From Komagataella phaffii GS115 (taxonomy: Eukaryota > Ascomycota > Pichiomycetes > Pichiales > Pichiaceae), in contig NC_012963.1 of NCBI RefSeq assembly GCF_000027005.1, positions 1,426,001 to 1,490,000 on the forward strand: DNA of 64,000 bases, given 5' to 3'. This document shows positions 20,901 through 30,478 of the stretch, piece after piece. The notes below the pieces were generated by a model. The model was not told the origin of the DNA. It made no database searches and was given only the letters and a program-made list of their open reading frames with translations. Each line of letters starts with the position of its first letter. The stretch's first letter is position 1. Position numbers and translations under genes: made by a program.

Positions 20901-22479
20901 AAATGGGGCTTAAATCAGATAACTGATATTTTGAATCGTCTACTAGTAGTCGAAACTTTTCAAGCAAAGGCAAACAACTGGTTAGCTCGTTAATGTCGTT
21001 GAAACATTTGAACTTTAGATCGTTCGGAAGAATGACGGAAAGCAGTGTGGTCAAAAGACAGGTCCACTCATTGTGTGAAGGATCTAATTCCAATACACAG
21101 CACCATTTCAGCCAAACGTATTCAAAAGTGTAATCACCTCCACAGTATTTCATCATTGAAAGTAGCTTATCTACTAACTGATTTTGTGGATGGAGAACCA
21201 AGTTGATTTCGTATATTTTATTATTTTCAGCCAGCATTGCAATACATTCTTCGAAGGTGCTGGTAATCATTGATATAGGAGGCACCTTGTTTTTCAGGTT
21301 GATAGGGGGAGAAAGAAGGTCAAAGAACGGATTAGCTAGAAACAACGTGGATTCATCTTTCAGAATAATAATATAACCATCATGTGAAGTATTGAATTCA
21401 TTCTTGCGAGTGGAAATACACTTTGAGTCGAGCGCACTTAGTCGATAAATGGAACTAAATGATGGGAGAGATAAAGAATCATGAGCATAGTTGAAAATGA
21501 CAACACAAAGCTCAAAAGTTCTCCTGTTGTGTATAACAACAGCTTCCTGACGATCGCATTTTATGGAAAAAATGTTTAGGTTGTCTCTTGTGTCATTGAA
21601 AGAAAAAGTGTATACTTTTGTCAAAATTACATCTTTCCTTAGTGCTTGTCCATTCGACGGCATTACGCTGGCATTGTGAGTATGTGAATGAAAATCTGTG
21701 CCAGTATCAGGACCGGAAGCCATCCTATCAATTGACAAGGCTTGCGATAGCGAGTTTATTCTTTTTTTAGTAGAAACATCCTTCTCATCCACTAGCTTCG
21801 AAGAATTAGGAGTTGAAGAAATAGCAAATGGCTTCTGTTTTGTTCGCCTTTTGGCATGAGTATGTCCAGAAGCAGAACTGGATCTGGAGTTTTCCTTCCT
21901 GATCAAGTATTTTAGGTGATATATGTGAATAGAATCATTTAATTTGTCGAATGTGCAACACAAGTTTGAGCTGGATTGAGACTCACTAAAAGAGCATAAT
22001 TCCTCTTCGACGCCAATTGTAGAAGTACTCGAAGAAACAACGGCACCGTAATCAGCAAGTGCATCTGTCATTGTCAGAAATCTTACATTTCTGCTGGAAT
22101 CTTCAATGTCGGTAACAAGATCTTGCACCTTTTCTAGAATAATTCCATGTTCGAAACAAAAAGCATTTCTCACATTGAATGAAAAGGAAACAACGTTCAT
22201 TCTGCCATCTTCATAAAATATACTCGCCTGTTCCCTAGAAACTACTACCAGACTCTTGCTTTCCCCATTGAAGCAACAAAATAAAGTCGATATAATGCTC
22301 TCATCAGACTCAAAGCTAAGTCTTCGATAGACTACATTCCCCTTCATCCATACTACGTCACGATTTCGTATCCAAAGTGATTCTCCATCCTGTGCATACG
22401 TACACAAGTAGTTCTGCTGGGAATTAAGCTCCGATTTGACGTCAGCTCTGAGATTCAAGCATGCTAATTGAATTGACAT
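17917..22479 (-). CDS. APC1: Anaphase-promoting complex subunit 1
   Basis: A 1520-residue protein. The PC-repeat region, characteristic of Apc1 and of proteasome Rpn1/Rpn2, is recognisable: GFLYGLGLNGH, then HTSVGLLLGMSASLKGT and GIGLLYLQTQHRRMSE. The block EWHIYNYLGPKH just before it is typical of Apc1. The N-terminal half is beta-propeller-like with a Ser/Lys-rich insertion (about residues 205-260). That loop is a plausible phosphorylation region by analogy with the family; no site is assigned here. Apc1 is the largest scaffold of the APC/C ubiquitin ligase that triggers anaphase and mitotic exit. The stop lies 21 bp from the convergent PSD1 stop. Confidence 0.93.
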   Translation of the reverse strand: MSIQLACLNLRADVKSELNSQQNYLCTYAQDGESLWIRNRDVVWMKGNVVYRRLSFESDESIISTLFCCFNGESKSLVVVSREQASIFYEDGRMNVVSFSFNVRNAFCFEHGIILEKVQDLVTDIEDSSRNVRFLTMTDALADYGAVVSSSTSTIGVEEELCSFSESQSSSNLCCTFDKLNDSIHIYHLKYLIRKENSRSSSASGHTHAKRRTKQKPFAISSTPNSSKLVDEKDVSTKKRINSLSQALSIDRMASGPDTGTDFHSHTHNASVMPSNGQALRKDVILTKVYTFSFNDTRDNLNIFSIKCDRQEAVVIHNRRTFELCVVIFNYAHDSLSLPSFSSIYRLSALDSKCISTRKNEFNTSHDGYIIILKDESTLFLANPFFDLLSPPINLKNKVPPISMITSTFEECIAMLAENNKIYEINLVLHPQNQLVDKLLSMMKYCGGDYTFEYVWLKWCCVLELDPSHNEWTCLLTTLLSVILPNDLKFKCFNDINELTSCLPLLEKFRLLVDDSKYQLSDLSPILILSIHLLREDLKLNIMCSQQVDTLGVILAQLTQWASWTDTWICYYQQSHDIVDKSLKLMIPQLFPKPPNIVESLSSIFTDAIVPYITFSQLVEEPDYIDELMTPRTFHVLKLFEAIISNDFSEGDVISMMLDYQISSTDLETYPMGVYFPLKSIMTKCKEHSSDLSTQELALVGRKDLQLLFADMPFQQLLHFHQRPASLQGSRDVHQILQALNEHEVLTAWDGQLEADRMHTTRKIFSEDRRFHEITRLLQSSKVQPALLNSHAKMNEHDFHILQKHLALTVALRTLTIPLGRSAIFISSRRPLITERFPIPKLNFQCVLLPQEITITLEKSAIDSETIEWGYFHNGVSAGLTVSRDATEISGSWIVFNRPPKLNAQHAGFLYGLGLNGHMKKLEEWHIYNYLGPKHLHTSVGLLLGMSASLKGTKNLKLTKVLSVHIVALLPAGSTDLNVSLGVQASGLIGIGLLYLQTQHRRMSEMLLSQIKGSLVVDERELVSETYRLSAGIAFGLINLGKGDHLGGLNDTHYLDTLFSLACGSRDTQTKQQLDKSSAGAIMAIIFIFLRTNSGDIANRLDIPDAEQLLDYIRPEFLLLRVLGKQIILWDSIECSLRWVSDQVPRSINLKAIELIGDLNSDCLKYLYIVTGLCMSISLRFASTCDKGARDTLLWYFDQFMRLTSLSCVTHDHKITLKSVMELRDLLGISLSIIAAGSGDLEIMRRLRYLQNDTNFCKYGNFMAINMALGFLFLGGGQYAFKSDLFSIATLLVSIYPVFPKVANDGEDVLLQALRHFWSMAVEKRCLIVRDAETLETLSLMIHVLLKNGSSKKFSSPCLLPDLNDIDSIIVNDDGFFSIKMDMDALNEKFKKSPTIFVLKKRFHNSLKRDLNEVIMYDGNINHHQKNQNHSQFALNSFKSHLGLIKHEREALLNNSYDFLSNAIDFKLEILQKSKHPKDVEDYWNLKLVFQFSERQHHLHFMNLNFLELLKDELYHTYGI

Positions 22480-22809
22480 CTACTATGTGTTTCGTGTTGC
22501 CTATGAAGGATGTAAATTGAAAGCGCGGTTGAATCGAACAAGTATATACCATCTACTGATATTACCACACGTCGAACGAAACTAAAAATGGTTCCGAGGA
22601 AAATTGCTATACAAACCGAATTCAAAGAATTAGTAAGGCTCCAAAGATGTTTGCAAATACGAATCTTTACTAGTTTAATAGCTGTTCAAAAATGCCTTTC
22701 CCAACCTAAATTTGTCCTTGTGAATTAGAAACTATCGCGCATAGTGGAGGGTAAGTTCTTTGCTTGCTTGCATTTGTTTTCTTTTAGATTTCGTTTGACG
22801 ACATTAGAA
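22480..22809. promoter_or_regulatory. Divergent intergenic region APC1-MOB2
   Basis: A 330-bp interval between the divergent starts of APC1 (22479) and the first MOB2 exon (22810). No coding frame, tRNA or repeat is recognised. Confidence 0.4.
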
Positions 22810-23785
22810 ATGTCATTCCTAAATACCATTAAGTATGTGTATTTGAGAAGCGTAGACGGTGGAGTTCTAAACTTTAGTTCTGAACGACAACAAGTGTACT
22901 AACGTTATTAGGGGATTTGCAAGAGGATCTAAGAAGCAGAAGAATGGCAACAATAATAACAATATGACAGGAGGTACAAATTTTGATTATGACCAGTTAC
23001 ACGGTAATCCGTCACAATTGTCATTGAATACAAATGCGAATACACTATATTCTGGAAATAATGGATCTGCCCTTTCTCTACGACGTACTCAATCTCCTAG
23101 TAAACAGTCAATGAAATCCCAGCGCGTACAAAGTAACATAAATCGAGTTTCCAACAGTTATGGTTCAAATTCAGCTAGACCACTATTTTTGTGTGAGCCG
23201 TTTGTTAAAACGGCGCTTGTGAAAGGTTCCTTTAAGACGATTGTTCAATTGCCAAAATATGTTGACTATGGTGAATGGCTTGCTCTGAATTCATTCGAAA
23301 CGTACACGCATCTAAATCAATTCTATGGAATAATTGTAGAATACAGTTCACAAGAAAAATGTCCTATTATGAATGCCGATGATAGCACCGAATATTTGTG
23401 GATAGATCAAACAGGACAGCCTATCAGTCTTTCGGCAAATCAATACATCGACTATGCTCTTGCTTGGATAAATAGTAAGTTTAGTGATCAAACAGTTTTT
23501 CCAACTAAATCCAATATTTCCTTCCCTCCAAATTTCATGAAAGATATCAAGAATATTTCTAGACAAATGTTTCGCATTTTTGCGCACATTTACCACCATC
23601 ATTTTGAGATTATTGTTCATCTATCATTAGAAGCGCACTGGAATTCTTTTTTTGCGCATTTCATTTCTTTTGTGAGGGAGTTTTCGTTGATCGATTCCAG
23701 AGAGTTGGAACCTTTGCAACTCTTGATTGAAAATCTTGAAGCTCAAGGCAAAATTCTGGTAGTTGAGAAACAACAGACTTCGTGA
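22810..23785 (+). CDS. MOB2: Mob2, activator of the Cbk1 (NDR/LATS) kinase; one intron
   Basis: Spliced gene, join(22810..22832, 22912..23785), 298 residues. Exon 1 encodes MSFLNTI plus two bases, and exon 2 continues KGFARGSKKQKN, matching the S. cerevisiae Mob2 start (MSFFNF then GRNSKKNKN). The Mob domain follows: FLCEPFVKTALVKGSFKTIVQ, YVDYGEWLALN, EYLWID, FRIFAHIYHHHF and LSLEAHWNSFFAHFISF. The LSLEAHWNSFF and KTALVKGSFK forms point to Mob2 rather than Mob1. Only one of the two Mob1 zinc cysteines is retained (in KCPIMNA). Mob2 binds Cbk1 in the RAM network controlling cell separation and polarity. An ATG at 22964 would give a shorter unspliced product that lacks the conserved N-terminus. 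Confidence 0.93.
22833..22911 (+). other. MOB2 intron
   Basis: A 79-nt intron: donor GTATGT at 22833-22838, branch TACTAAC at 22897-22903, acceptor TTAG ending at 22911. Removing it keeps the frame and restores the conserved Mob2 N-terminus. Confidence 0.92.
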
Positions 23786-23991
23786 TCCTAGCATTGTTTA
23801 ACCTAAAATAATTAATGAATCACTACTTAAATCTCTTCTGCTAAGATTTAGCTATTACAAGAGATGACTGAAAAACAAGAAAGTCATGGAATTGTATGAT
23901 GACCTTAAAAGGAAATAGCAGAACAATTGTTATCACTTAAGTCTAAATTATCTTATCTATTTACAATTTTATTTACAGCAATTGATATATG

Positions 23992-26900
23992 TTAGCTAAA
24001 AAAATAGGTACTATCTTTCACCAATCTTACATCAAACGTACCCTTGGCTGGGATTTCTGGAAGTTTGAACGGGGCTAGAATGCTGAATTTGTCCATGCTA
24101 TTTATGGGCTTCAAAGAGTCAATATCGACATTTTCAAGAATGCTAACTGTGGTTACCATCTTCTCACCAAGTTTCCTTGTTGTTGGGTCTGACGACATCA
24201 AATACTCCTGTCGTTGTTTTTCTAGATATATTTCATCTGCTGTGGTGATCTTTCGTCCAAGCCGTTTAGAAAATTCTTGTCGAAGCTCTTGGATTTGTTT
24301 ACCAATAAATGACTTTTTACTGACAGATTCAACTACTAGAAACCCATGGTACCGACGATCGAATTCATCTTTTAGATCTTGAACCAAATCTGTCTCATGT
24401 AGTTTTACAAAAGCATCTCTCAAAATTTCATTCATGATATCGACATCTGCTGCATGGGTCCAATAAGAGTCATGTACTGCAGCGAATGATAACCTCCTTT
24501 GACCGCATTCAATGGAAGAAAGAAGCATATGGGATGCATCTAACGAATGTATATAATTAGGGGGAAAAGCGTTAGTTTGTTTTCTTGAGTCTACTGGACT
24601 CACTGCGTGAGGATCTGAAATGAAAACTGTCTGAAGATTTGTTGCTACCTGCTTTTTCCCAATACTGCGATATGGCTGTACAATAGGTAATCCCAAAGGT
24701 GATGTCCAAATCACGGATGCTAAATGTGAAATCTTAGCAGATTTCGATGATTTTTTTGTCATAGATGTATCGATATCCATCCGAATTGATTTGGTAATCT
24801 TCTTGGAGGCTTCAGCAAGCCAGTCTTGAATTTGGTGTGCTCCAGTAAACAACTCACGAATGGAACTGAATACTTGAAGAGCCAAATATCGGCCAGCAAC
24901 ATGTGTATCAGGATCATCGTCGCCAAAAATTTCTTTCAACCGACGGTCTATCTGATCAGAAGCTCCGATATAAGTCACTCCATAAACACTTGTCATCACA
25001 GTTTGTTTGACAACTTTGCGTTTTATGTGCCTCTGTAATTTCAGAGCAAGCTGGTGTCCATTGGTAGCGTCGATATCGACCCGCTTCTGCACAAGTTTTG
25101 CAACATACGAATACACATCATTTGGTTTATTATCAGGCATTAGATTCACTTGAGTCGCTCCCTCTACATCTCCTCCTAAAGCAGCATAGTGTTGTAGCCC
25201 ATTACAAGTTCCATCTTGGTGTACAGGAATATGAGAAACAAACATGTTAGGATTTTTCAGTTTCCACGCCTCTGCTAATTCAATGCAAACAGACAGTGTT
25301 TGCCAAGGCTTTTCTGAAGACTTCCACCATCCTTTACCAGCTAAAGGTTTTGTGGCGGAGTCTATAATATTTGCTTTATTGAGGTCTGTGAATTGCTCTC
25401 TCTTATCCAAAGTCTCCTTGTCCAGTCCGTAAAGGTTAGCAAGGTGAATTTTTAGCCACCTCAATCCCCTTTCTCCAAGCTCTTTTCCTTCCCAAAATAA
25501 AAGCAGCCCTCGACTCATATCGTTGCCCAGATGATTTAAATGAGGTGAGATGGGATAAGCCCGTCCTCTAAAATCTAAGTTGTGAGGAAAATATATTCTT
25601 TCGCCTATAAACCCACGCGCTGTTTCCAATTTGTAATTAGCATCACAGCGCATGGATCTATCAGAAGAAAACTTATTGGAGACTTTTCGCACTTGATACT
25701 TCCAGTCCCTTATTACAGAAGGATCAGCATCTGAAGGGGGCTGTGGAGGATATATGGGGCTGTCCTGAATAGCAGGTATGTCTAGAAACTGATTTCCAGA
25801 ATTCCATACTTCGCTTATGACATTAAATATTTCGGAATTAATGGTCCAGGGTGTATTTCCCAAAACGGTCAACCCTTGGTAAACTTTATCAATTGTATTA
25901 TTTTCAGAAGCGGCTTTGACATAAGCCAGCTGTTCAGGGGAATCTTTGGTTCTAATAAGAGAAGTTTCGGTGTAGTAATACCCTCCTAAGTTATGCGATA
26001 GCCAAGGTTTAGGCCTGACTAACATGGGAAGGTATTGCGGTTGAACTGCGCCGCTGAGGTTGTCTTTACTCAACTTACTAGTGAAATCATGATGGAATTT
26101 TAGAATGCCTATTTTGTTCCCATTAGCGTATTGGTATTGGTGAAATATGGCAGGAACTTGTCCATGAACTTCTTCGTTGGTAATTGGATCCTTCCCTTGA
26201 ACATCGATCTTAGCAGATTGCAATAGTAGTGATATTAAAACAGACCCAATTTTTGCTTTTATCTCGTTTGGCCAATTAAATAATGTCTCCTCAAGCTCGG
26301 TGTCAATGCTAGCAGACCTACTTTGTTGTAGTAGTTTTGTAAAGGTGTTCTTGGAGCCTGTAGTGACGAGTCTTTTGAATTCCTTGCTGTTCTTCATATT
26401 TCGGAAGTTTTTGAATACATCTATCTCCTTTGAAAGAAGTCTTTCTGAGCGATATTCAAGTTCCACCGCTTTGCCAACACTTATGACAGCTCGAGCGGTA
26501 CGGATTCCAGTAGTATTTTTTCCGGTAAAGATTATCTTTAAAAGCTCCAAAATCGTTAATGTGCTCATCTTGTCCGGGGAGACTAATATTAAGTAATTAG
26601 CATACTCCAATCTTTCATTAAACGCCTTGCGTTCCATCGTAGAAAGTTTCGTCTTGTAAGAGTTAAGATTACCTGCTCCAATAATAGATAGTGTCTTTTG
26701 GCATTTTAAGACTTCTTCTTTGATCAGCGGGAGTAGCTTGCTATGCCACTTCCACAAATAATTTTTGATACTCTTGGAAGGAACATTGACTACATTGCTT
26801 TCTTTGAAATCTTCCAAGGTTTGTTCCCATTTCCGTTTGGCTCCGTCCAATGATTGAAACTCCAGCAGTCTCTGCCGCTCAGCATTGTAGGCGTCCAGAA

Positions 26901-27981
26901 ATTTCTCAAAATCTTCTTGTTGCTGTGGTGTTTTTAAAAGTTTTTTGATTTCAAAGAAATTTATGGTCCTATCCGACAATTGTTCGTCACCGAATTCGAT
27001 TGGAGCATAGCTTTCATCAAACGATTCAAGTTTACTAAAAAGCTCCCCATTGGAATTTGTAGGTTTGGCCTGTAAGCCTAATAAAGAGTGACGTATTACT
27101 TTGAGGCCAAAGGTATCCACCCCAATAAGATGTTGAGCGTCCTTGTCTAAAGATGGTGGAAGCTGGGTCTCATCTTCAAAATAGGTAGGTGCCGCAATTT
27201 TTTCTTCAATGCATTTATGAGAATTGTTACTTTCCTTGGTTGTAGAGTGCAATGAGGGAATCGCAAAGGCTTCGTCTTTTAAATCGAAAATATCTCTATA
27301 CCTTGAAGGAATAGACTCACGGCCTAGATGGTAAGCCTTCAATATAATAATAGCATTGTCAAATCCAAGTATATCCAGATGCTTGAACAAATCCTCAATT
27401 CTGTTACCGGAACTTGATTTGATGTACTTAGTGATTATTGTCTGGTATCTGTTGTCAAATGAACCTGAGGTCAAACATTTTCTCACCAGAATACTTGCAA
27501 TCTTCGAATCGAATTCCAGTGTCGGAAATAAAATAGGTGACTCTTTTAACACATATTCTTCTAGCTCCATTAAACTTACAGGACTTTTAGACCAGCTTAA
27601 CAAATACTTAGCATATGCAATCTGAAACTCAGCCTTGTTGCTAGTGTGAAACAAATTTTCCATTATTTTCTTGCCTCTAAGGAAATCATTGGAAATTGCA
27701 CAAGCTTCCAGTAGAGTCCACAAATGGTTCAGCTCCTTCGCATTTGTATTCCTAAAAACTTTATCATTGGGAGAGCTGAAGTAATCCAAAGCTTCATCGT
27801 TTCCACTATGGACGAGTGGTTTCTTCATAGACTTCTTTAAAGAATCAAAAATATGCGAGTATTGGTCTTGAGGCAGAGTAGGGCCCATTGGTCGACACAA
27901 AGATTGTGTGCCAACAAATGCAGTTCCGTAACTCTTTCTAGTAGCATAACATACCATAGACCTACAGTATGAACGCAACAT
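23992..27981 (-). CDS. RPO41: Mitochondrial RNA polymerase
   Basis: A 1329-residue single-subunit, T7-like RNA polymerase. Palm and fingers motifs are intact: HQDGTCNGLQHYAALGGD (catalytic Asp, motif A), RKVVKQTVMTSVYGVTYIGA (motif B, O-helix with Lys and Tyr) and AAVHDSYWTHA (motif C with HDS). The block FPHNLDFRGRAYP is also family-typical. The N-terminus (CRSMVCYATRKSYGT) has the basic, Ser/Arg-rich look of a mitochondrial presequence, and the next 400 residues form the fungal N-terminal extension. Rpo41 transcribes mitochondrial DNA together with Mtf1. No insertion or break is seen. Confidence 0.97.
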   Translation of the reverse strand: MLRSYCRSMVCYATRKSYGTAFVGTQSLCRPMGPTLPQDQYSHIFDSLKKSMKKPLVHSGNDEALDYFSSPNDKVFRNTNAKELNHLWTLLEACAISNDFLRGKKIMENLFHTSNKAEFQIAYAKYLLSWSKSPVSLMELEEYVLKESPILFPTLEFDSKIASILVRKCLTSGSFDNRYQTIITKYIKSSSGNRIEDLFKHLDILGFDNAIIILKAYHLGRESIPSRYRDIFDLKDEAFAIPSLHSTTKESNNSHKCIEEKIAAPTYFEDETQLPPSLDKDAQHLIGVDTFGLKVIRHSLLGLQAKPTNSNGELFSKLESFDESYAPIEFGDEQLSDRTINFFEIKKLLKTPQQQEDFEKFLDAYNAERQRLLEFQSLDGAKRKWEQTLEDFKESNVVNVPSKSIKNYLWKWHSKLLPLIKEEVLKCQKTLSIIGAGNLNSYKTKLSTMERKAFNERLEYANYLILVSPDKMSTLTILELLKIIFTGKNTTGIRTARAVISVGKAVELEYRSERLLSKEIDVFKNFRNMKNSKEFKRLVTTGSKNTFTKLLQQSRSASIDTELEETLFNWPNEIKAKIGSVLISLLLQSAKIDVQGKDPITNEEVHGQVPAIFHQYQYANGNKIGILKFHHDFTSKLSKDNLSGAVQPQYLPMLVRPKPWLSHNLGGYYYTETSLIRTKDSPEQLAYVKAASENNTIDKVYQGLTVLGNTPWTINSEIFNVISEVWNSGNQFLDIPAIQDSPIYPPQPPSDADPSVIRDWKYQVRKVSNKFSSDRSMRCDANYKLETARGFIGERIYFPHNLDFRGRAYPISPHLNHLGNDMSRGLLLFWEGKELGERGLRWLKIHLANLYGLDKETLDKREQFTDLNKANIIDSATKPLAGKGWWKSSEKPWQTLSVCIELAEAWKLKNPNMFVSHIPVHQDGTCNGLQHYAALGGDVEGATQVNLMPDNKPNDVYSYVAKLVQKRVDIDATNGHQLALKLQRHIKRKVVKQTVMTSVYGVTYIGASDQIDRRLKEIFGDDDPDTHVAGRYLALQVFSSIRELFTGAHQIQDWLAEASKKITKSIRMDIDTSMTKKSSKSAKISHLASVIWTSPLGLPIVQPYRSIGKKQVATNLQTVFISDPHAVSPVDSRKQTNAFPPNYIHSLDASHMLLSSIECGQRRLSFAAVHDSYWTHAADVDIMNEILRDAFVKLHETDLVQDLKDEFDRRYHGFLVVESVSKKSFIGKQIQELRQEFSKRLGRKITTADEIYLEKQRQEYLMSSDPTTRKLGEKMVTTVSILENVDIDSLKPINSMDKFSILAPFKLPEIPAKGTFDVRLVKDSTYFFS

Positions 27982-28340
27982 GAGAGCTAAGAAAAGTAGG
28001 GCGTTTTATATTGTCTATTGTGGGTCTTGATTCTACAGGAAGATTTATATAGAGGTGTGCGAAAAAATTGCAAGGATATTCGAGAAATTGTTTGCCCAAG
28101 CTGGAAGGACACCACCAGCTCTAACATTAGTGACAATCTATTTTTCAAAGAAAGTGTTGCCCTGTTTTGGTTGAGTCTTCCAAATCAGAATCATTTGGTT
28201 CTTGGATTACAATCGCCAATTTGCAAAGTTACTTGTTGGCAGACTTGACCCATACGCTAACTTCCAGATTCATTCCTATCCGCGAATAGTTCTTATCTGA
28301 ATTCCTGCACATCCTTCTTTTTTTAACTAACCAACAGTCA
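27982..28340. promoter_or_regulatory. Divergent intergenic region RPO41-SNF7
   Basis: A 359-bp interval between divergent starts. A 76-codon open frame in it (28018-28248) has no recognisable similarity and is taken as chance. No tRNA is visible. Confidence 0.4.
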
Positions 28341-29039
28341 ATGTTCAATTATTTGTTTGGAGGAAACAACCAGCTGAAAAAAGAAGCCCCCAAAAAGGCG
28401 ATAGTTGGCCTTAGGGAGCATATAGCTCTTTTAAATAAGAAGCAGCAGCACTTGCAAAACCAAATGGAAGAGCAGGATAAACTTGCTCGTGCCAGCATCA
28501 CAAAGAACAAAACAGCAGCCAAAACCGCTCTGAAGAAGAAAAAAACATACGAGGTACAGCTAGTCAAGATCTTGGCTCAAATTGATTCTTTGGAGACACA
28601 GCTTACTTCTATAGAAAATGCTAATCTCAATCTGGAAACCATGAAGGCTATGAAGCAAGGTGCTAAAGCCATGAAACAAATACATGGTGATTTTGATGTT
28701 GATAAGGTAGATTCAACCATGGATGAAATAAGAGAACAAGTAGAACTAGGCGAAGAAATAAGCGATGCTATTTCTCGCCCTCTTGGCACTCAAGAAGTCG
28801 ATGAAGATGAGCTAGAGGACGAATTAGAAGAGCTTCAACAGGAAGAACTTAATAGTAAACTTTTGGGAACTGGTAGCGAACCGATCAAAGATCCTATTAC
28901 ACATAAGATGCCCGATGTTAGTCGATTACCACAAGTATGGTCAAAGTCAGAAAACCAGGTCCTACAAGGCGAAGGTGAAATTGAAGATGAAGATGAAGCT
29001 GCTCTACGAGCACTGCAGGAAGAAATGGGAATGGTATGA
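28341..29039 (+). CDS. SNF7: ESCRT-III subunit Snf7/Vps32
   Basis: A 232-residue charged helical protein with the Snf7 pattern: MFNYLFGG at the start (amphipathic membrane-inserting helix), a basic half with long helices alpha1-alpha2 ([18 protein letters not shown] to about residue 100), [16 protein letters not shown] (about 112-127), and an acidic C-terminal half ([17 protein letters not shown]). The family polymerises on endosomes to bud and cut intralumenal vesicles, and is disassembled by Vps4. Length is near the 240 of S. cerevisiae. The C-terminal end ([17 protein letters not shown]) is the region that carries the MIT-interacting helix and ends in a short hydrophobic tail. Confidence 0.96.
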   Translation: MFNYLFGGNNQLKKEAPKKAIVGLREHIALLNKKQQHLQNQMEEQDKLARASITKNKTAAKTALKKKKTYEVQLVKILAQIDSLETQLTSIENANLNLETMKAMKQGAKAMKQIHGDFDVDKVDSTMDEIREQVELGEEISDAISRPLGTQEVDEDELEDELEELQQEELNSKLLGTGSEPIKDPITHKMPDVSRLPQVWSKSENQVLQGEGEIEDEDEAALRALQEEMGMV

Positions 29040-29302
29040 TTTCAGTACTTAACCAAATTTTTTGGACTTGAATTAAATATCAGTATTTACCAGCATACAG
29101 TTGTTCTAGTATGCATATCTTGTGTGTCTAATGGCGAATCTGTTTCTGATCTTCTTGACTCTTGGTGTTTGGAGTAAATTTAAATGGTCTACCAAATCAG
29201 TGCTGATAAATATCTTTTAGTTTGACTGTAATAATAAACTTGTCGAAATTACGTTTTCATTGTGTATTAGCCGACATTTGGCGACCAACCACGAGATTTT
29301 AA

Positions 29303-30202
29303 TCAACTCACCAAGGCCCACAGAACAAAAAAAATAACCAATATTCCAAATATCTTTAACATGAGCCAACGATTGGTGGATACATTGTGGAAATACTTTA
29401 TAAGTTCCCGCTGTGCACCATGAATATTGAATGAAATATCTTCCACATTAGAATCTATTCGCTGGATCACCTCACCTTGTTCGGAGACCATGTTTGATAG
29501 TTGTTGGAACAGATTCCCAATCTCACTGATCGTAGATTCAATTGTTTCAACCGCTCTATTCCTGTCCTGAAGATAGACATTAGATTGTTCTTCCAACAGT
29601 AACAGCTGATTCGATTCAGGCAGCATCAAAGTATCAGCGGGGATAGTTTCGTTTGTTGAAGAGGAAAACGGATTCTCTGATATTGAGCTGGCATTTTTTT
29701 GACTTCGAAGAGTCAAGTAGTTGAAGTCATTTGTATCATCGGCGGCATATTGTTCCTGTCGGGATCTTTGAGATATTTCATTGTGTTGCCTTATTTCCAA
29801 TATCTCTTTAAAACTTTGACTGACTCCCTGTGTTTTTGTGTTCAGAAGATTCACTACGTTCTTGTTAAAACTGTCAACCTGTCCGGTGCCTCCACGAAAC
29901 TGCTGCTGTAGTTGTTTCAAACTCTTTTCCACCTTGAAGATGTCCTGCTTAATCACATAGGTCAACTCATTGATTTCGATAGGTCGATCGTTAAACCGTG
30001 GCGTATCCTTTATCAGTATCGTCAACTTTCTCAGCAGTTGAGTGACTCGAGCAATATCTTTGGCTATAACGCTTGCTTTTTTAGAGAAGTCACTTTTTGA
30101 AGGAGGAGATGTTGGTGCGTTGCTTGTTTTTATATTTAGTTGTTTGTTGAAGGTTTTCACACACTGCTGAAACTCCAAAGTGCGATTCTGTATAGATGTC
30201 AT
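29303..30202 (-). CDS. SED5: Golgi syntaxin Sed5 (Qa-SNARE)
   Basis: A 299-residue tail-anchored SNARE. The N-terminal peptide (MTSIQNRTLEFQQCV) matches the Sed5 motif that binds Sly1. The Habc-like helices follow (KKASVIAKDIARVTQLLRKL and INELTYVIKQDI). The SNARE helix spans about residues 205-268 with the central glutamine in NLFQQLSNMV, and a 17-residue C-terminal anchor follows (ILVIFFVLWALVS). Sed5 accepts vesicles at the early Golgi. The open frame reaches a TTG at 30241, but the ATG at 30202 gives the family N-terminus exactly. Confidence 0.95.
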   Translation of the reverse strand: MTSIQNRTLEFQQCVKTFNKQLNIKTSNAPTSPPSKSDFSKKASVIAKDIARVTQLLRKLTILIKDTPRFNDRPIEINELTYVIKQDIFKVEKSLKQLQQQFRGGTGQVDSFNKNVVNLLNTKTQGVSQSFKEILEIRQHNEISQRSRQEQYAADDTNDFNYLTLRSQKNASSISENPFSSSTNETIPADTLMLPESNQLLLLEEQSNVYLQDRNRAVETIESTISEIGNLFQQLSNMVSEQGEVIQRIDSNVEDISFNIHGAQRELIKYFHNVSTNRWLMLKIFGILVIFFVLWALVS

Positions 30203-30315
30203 CAATTGTGTTATAGTCAGGAGACGAATGTTGGGGTACAACGATTGACGTTAGTGATCCTCGAGTCAAGTATAGAATATAGACTTGGATATTTTTGAAC
30301 AACTACAAACAACAG

Positions 30316-30380
30316 GTGGTGGCTGGTGCAGGGGCCCGCGCCAAAAAAAGACCAGGCTCGGTTGACAATTAAACCACCAC
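30316..30380. repeat. GC-rich inverted repeats upstream of SED5
   Basis: GTGGTGG at 30316-30322 is the exact complement of CCACCAC at 30374-30380. Between them lies an imperfect 20-bp palindrome centred on GGGCCC (30324-30343). GC content is far above the surrounding AT-rich promoter. A tRNA reading was tested and fails (no B box). Confidence 0.5.
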
Positions 30381-30478
30381 GTAGTCTGTTGTATTCAATA
30401 ATAGTCCTTATATCCCAAGGTCGTACTAGGATTATATTACTTCTGCTCATCTAGTGGCGTTATATACTGTCGAGCTAT

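Noticed and set aside
23880..23960. Second box C-like ATGATGA between MOB2 and RPO41
   Set aside because: The only CTGA nearby lies upstream, the wrong order for a C/D RNA.
28018..28248. 76-codon frame between RPO41 and SNF7
   Set aside because: It sits in a divergent promoter, shows no motif and has no family resemblance.
30310..30385. Possible tRNA in the GC-rich segment before SED5
   Set aside because: A 7-bp outer stem exists, but there is no B box (GGTTCGA-type), no T stem-loop and the length is only 65 nt.
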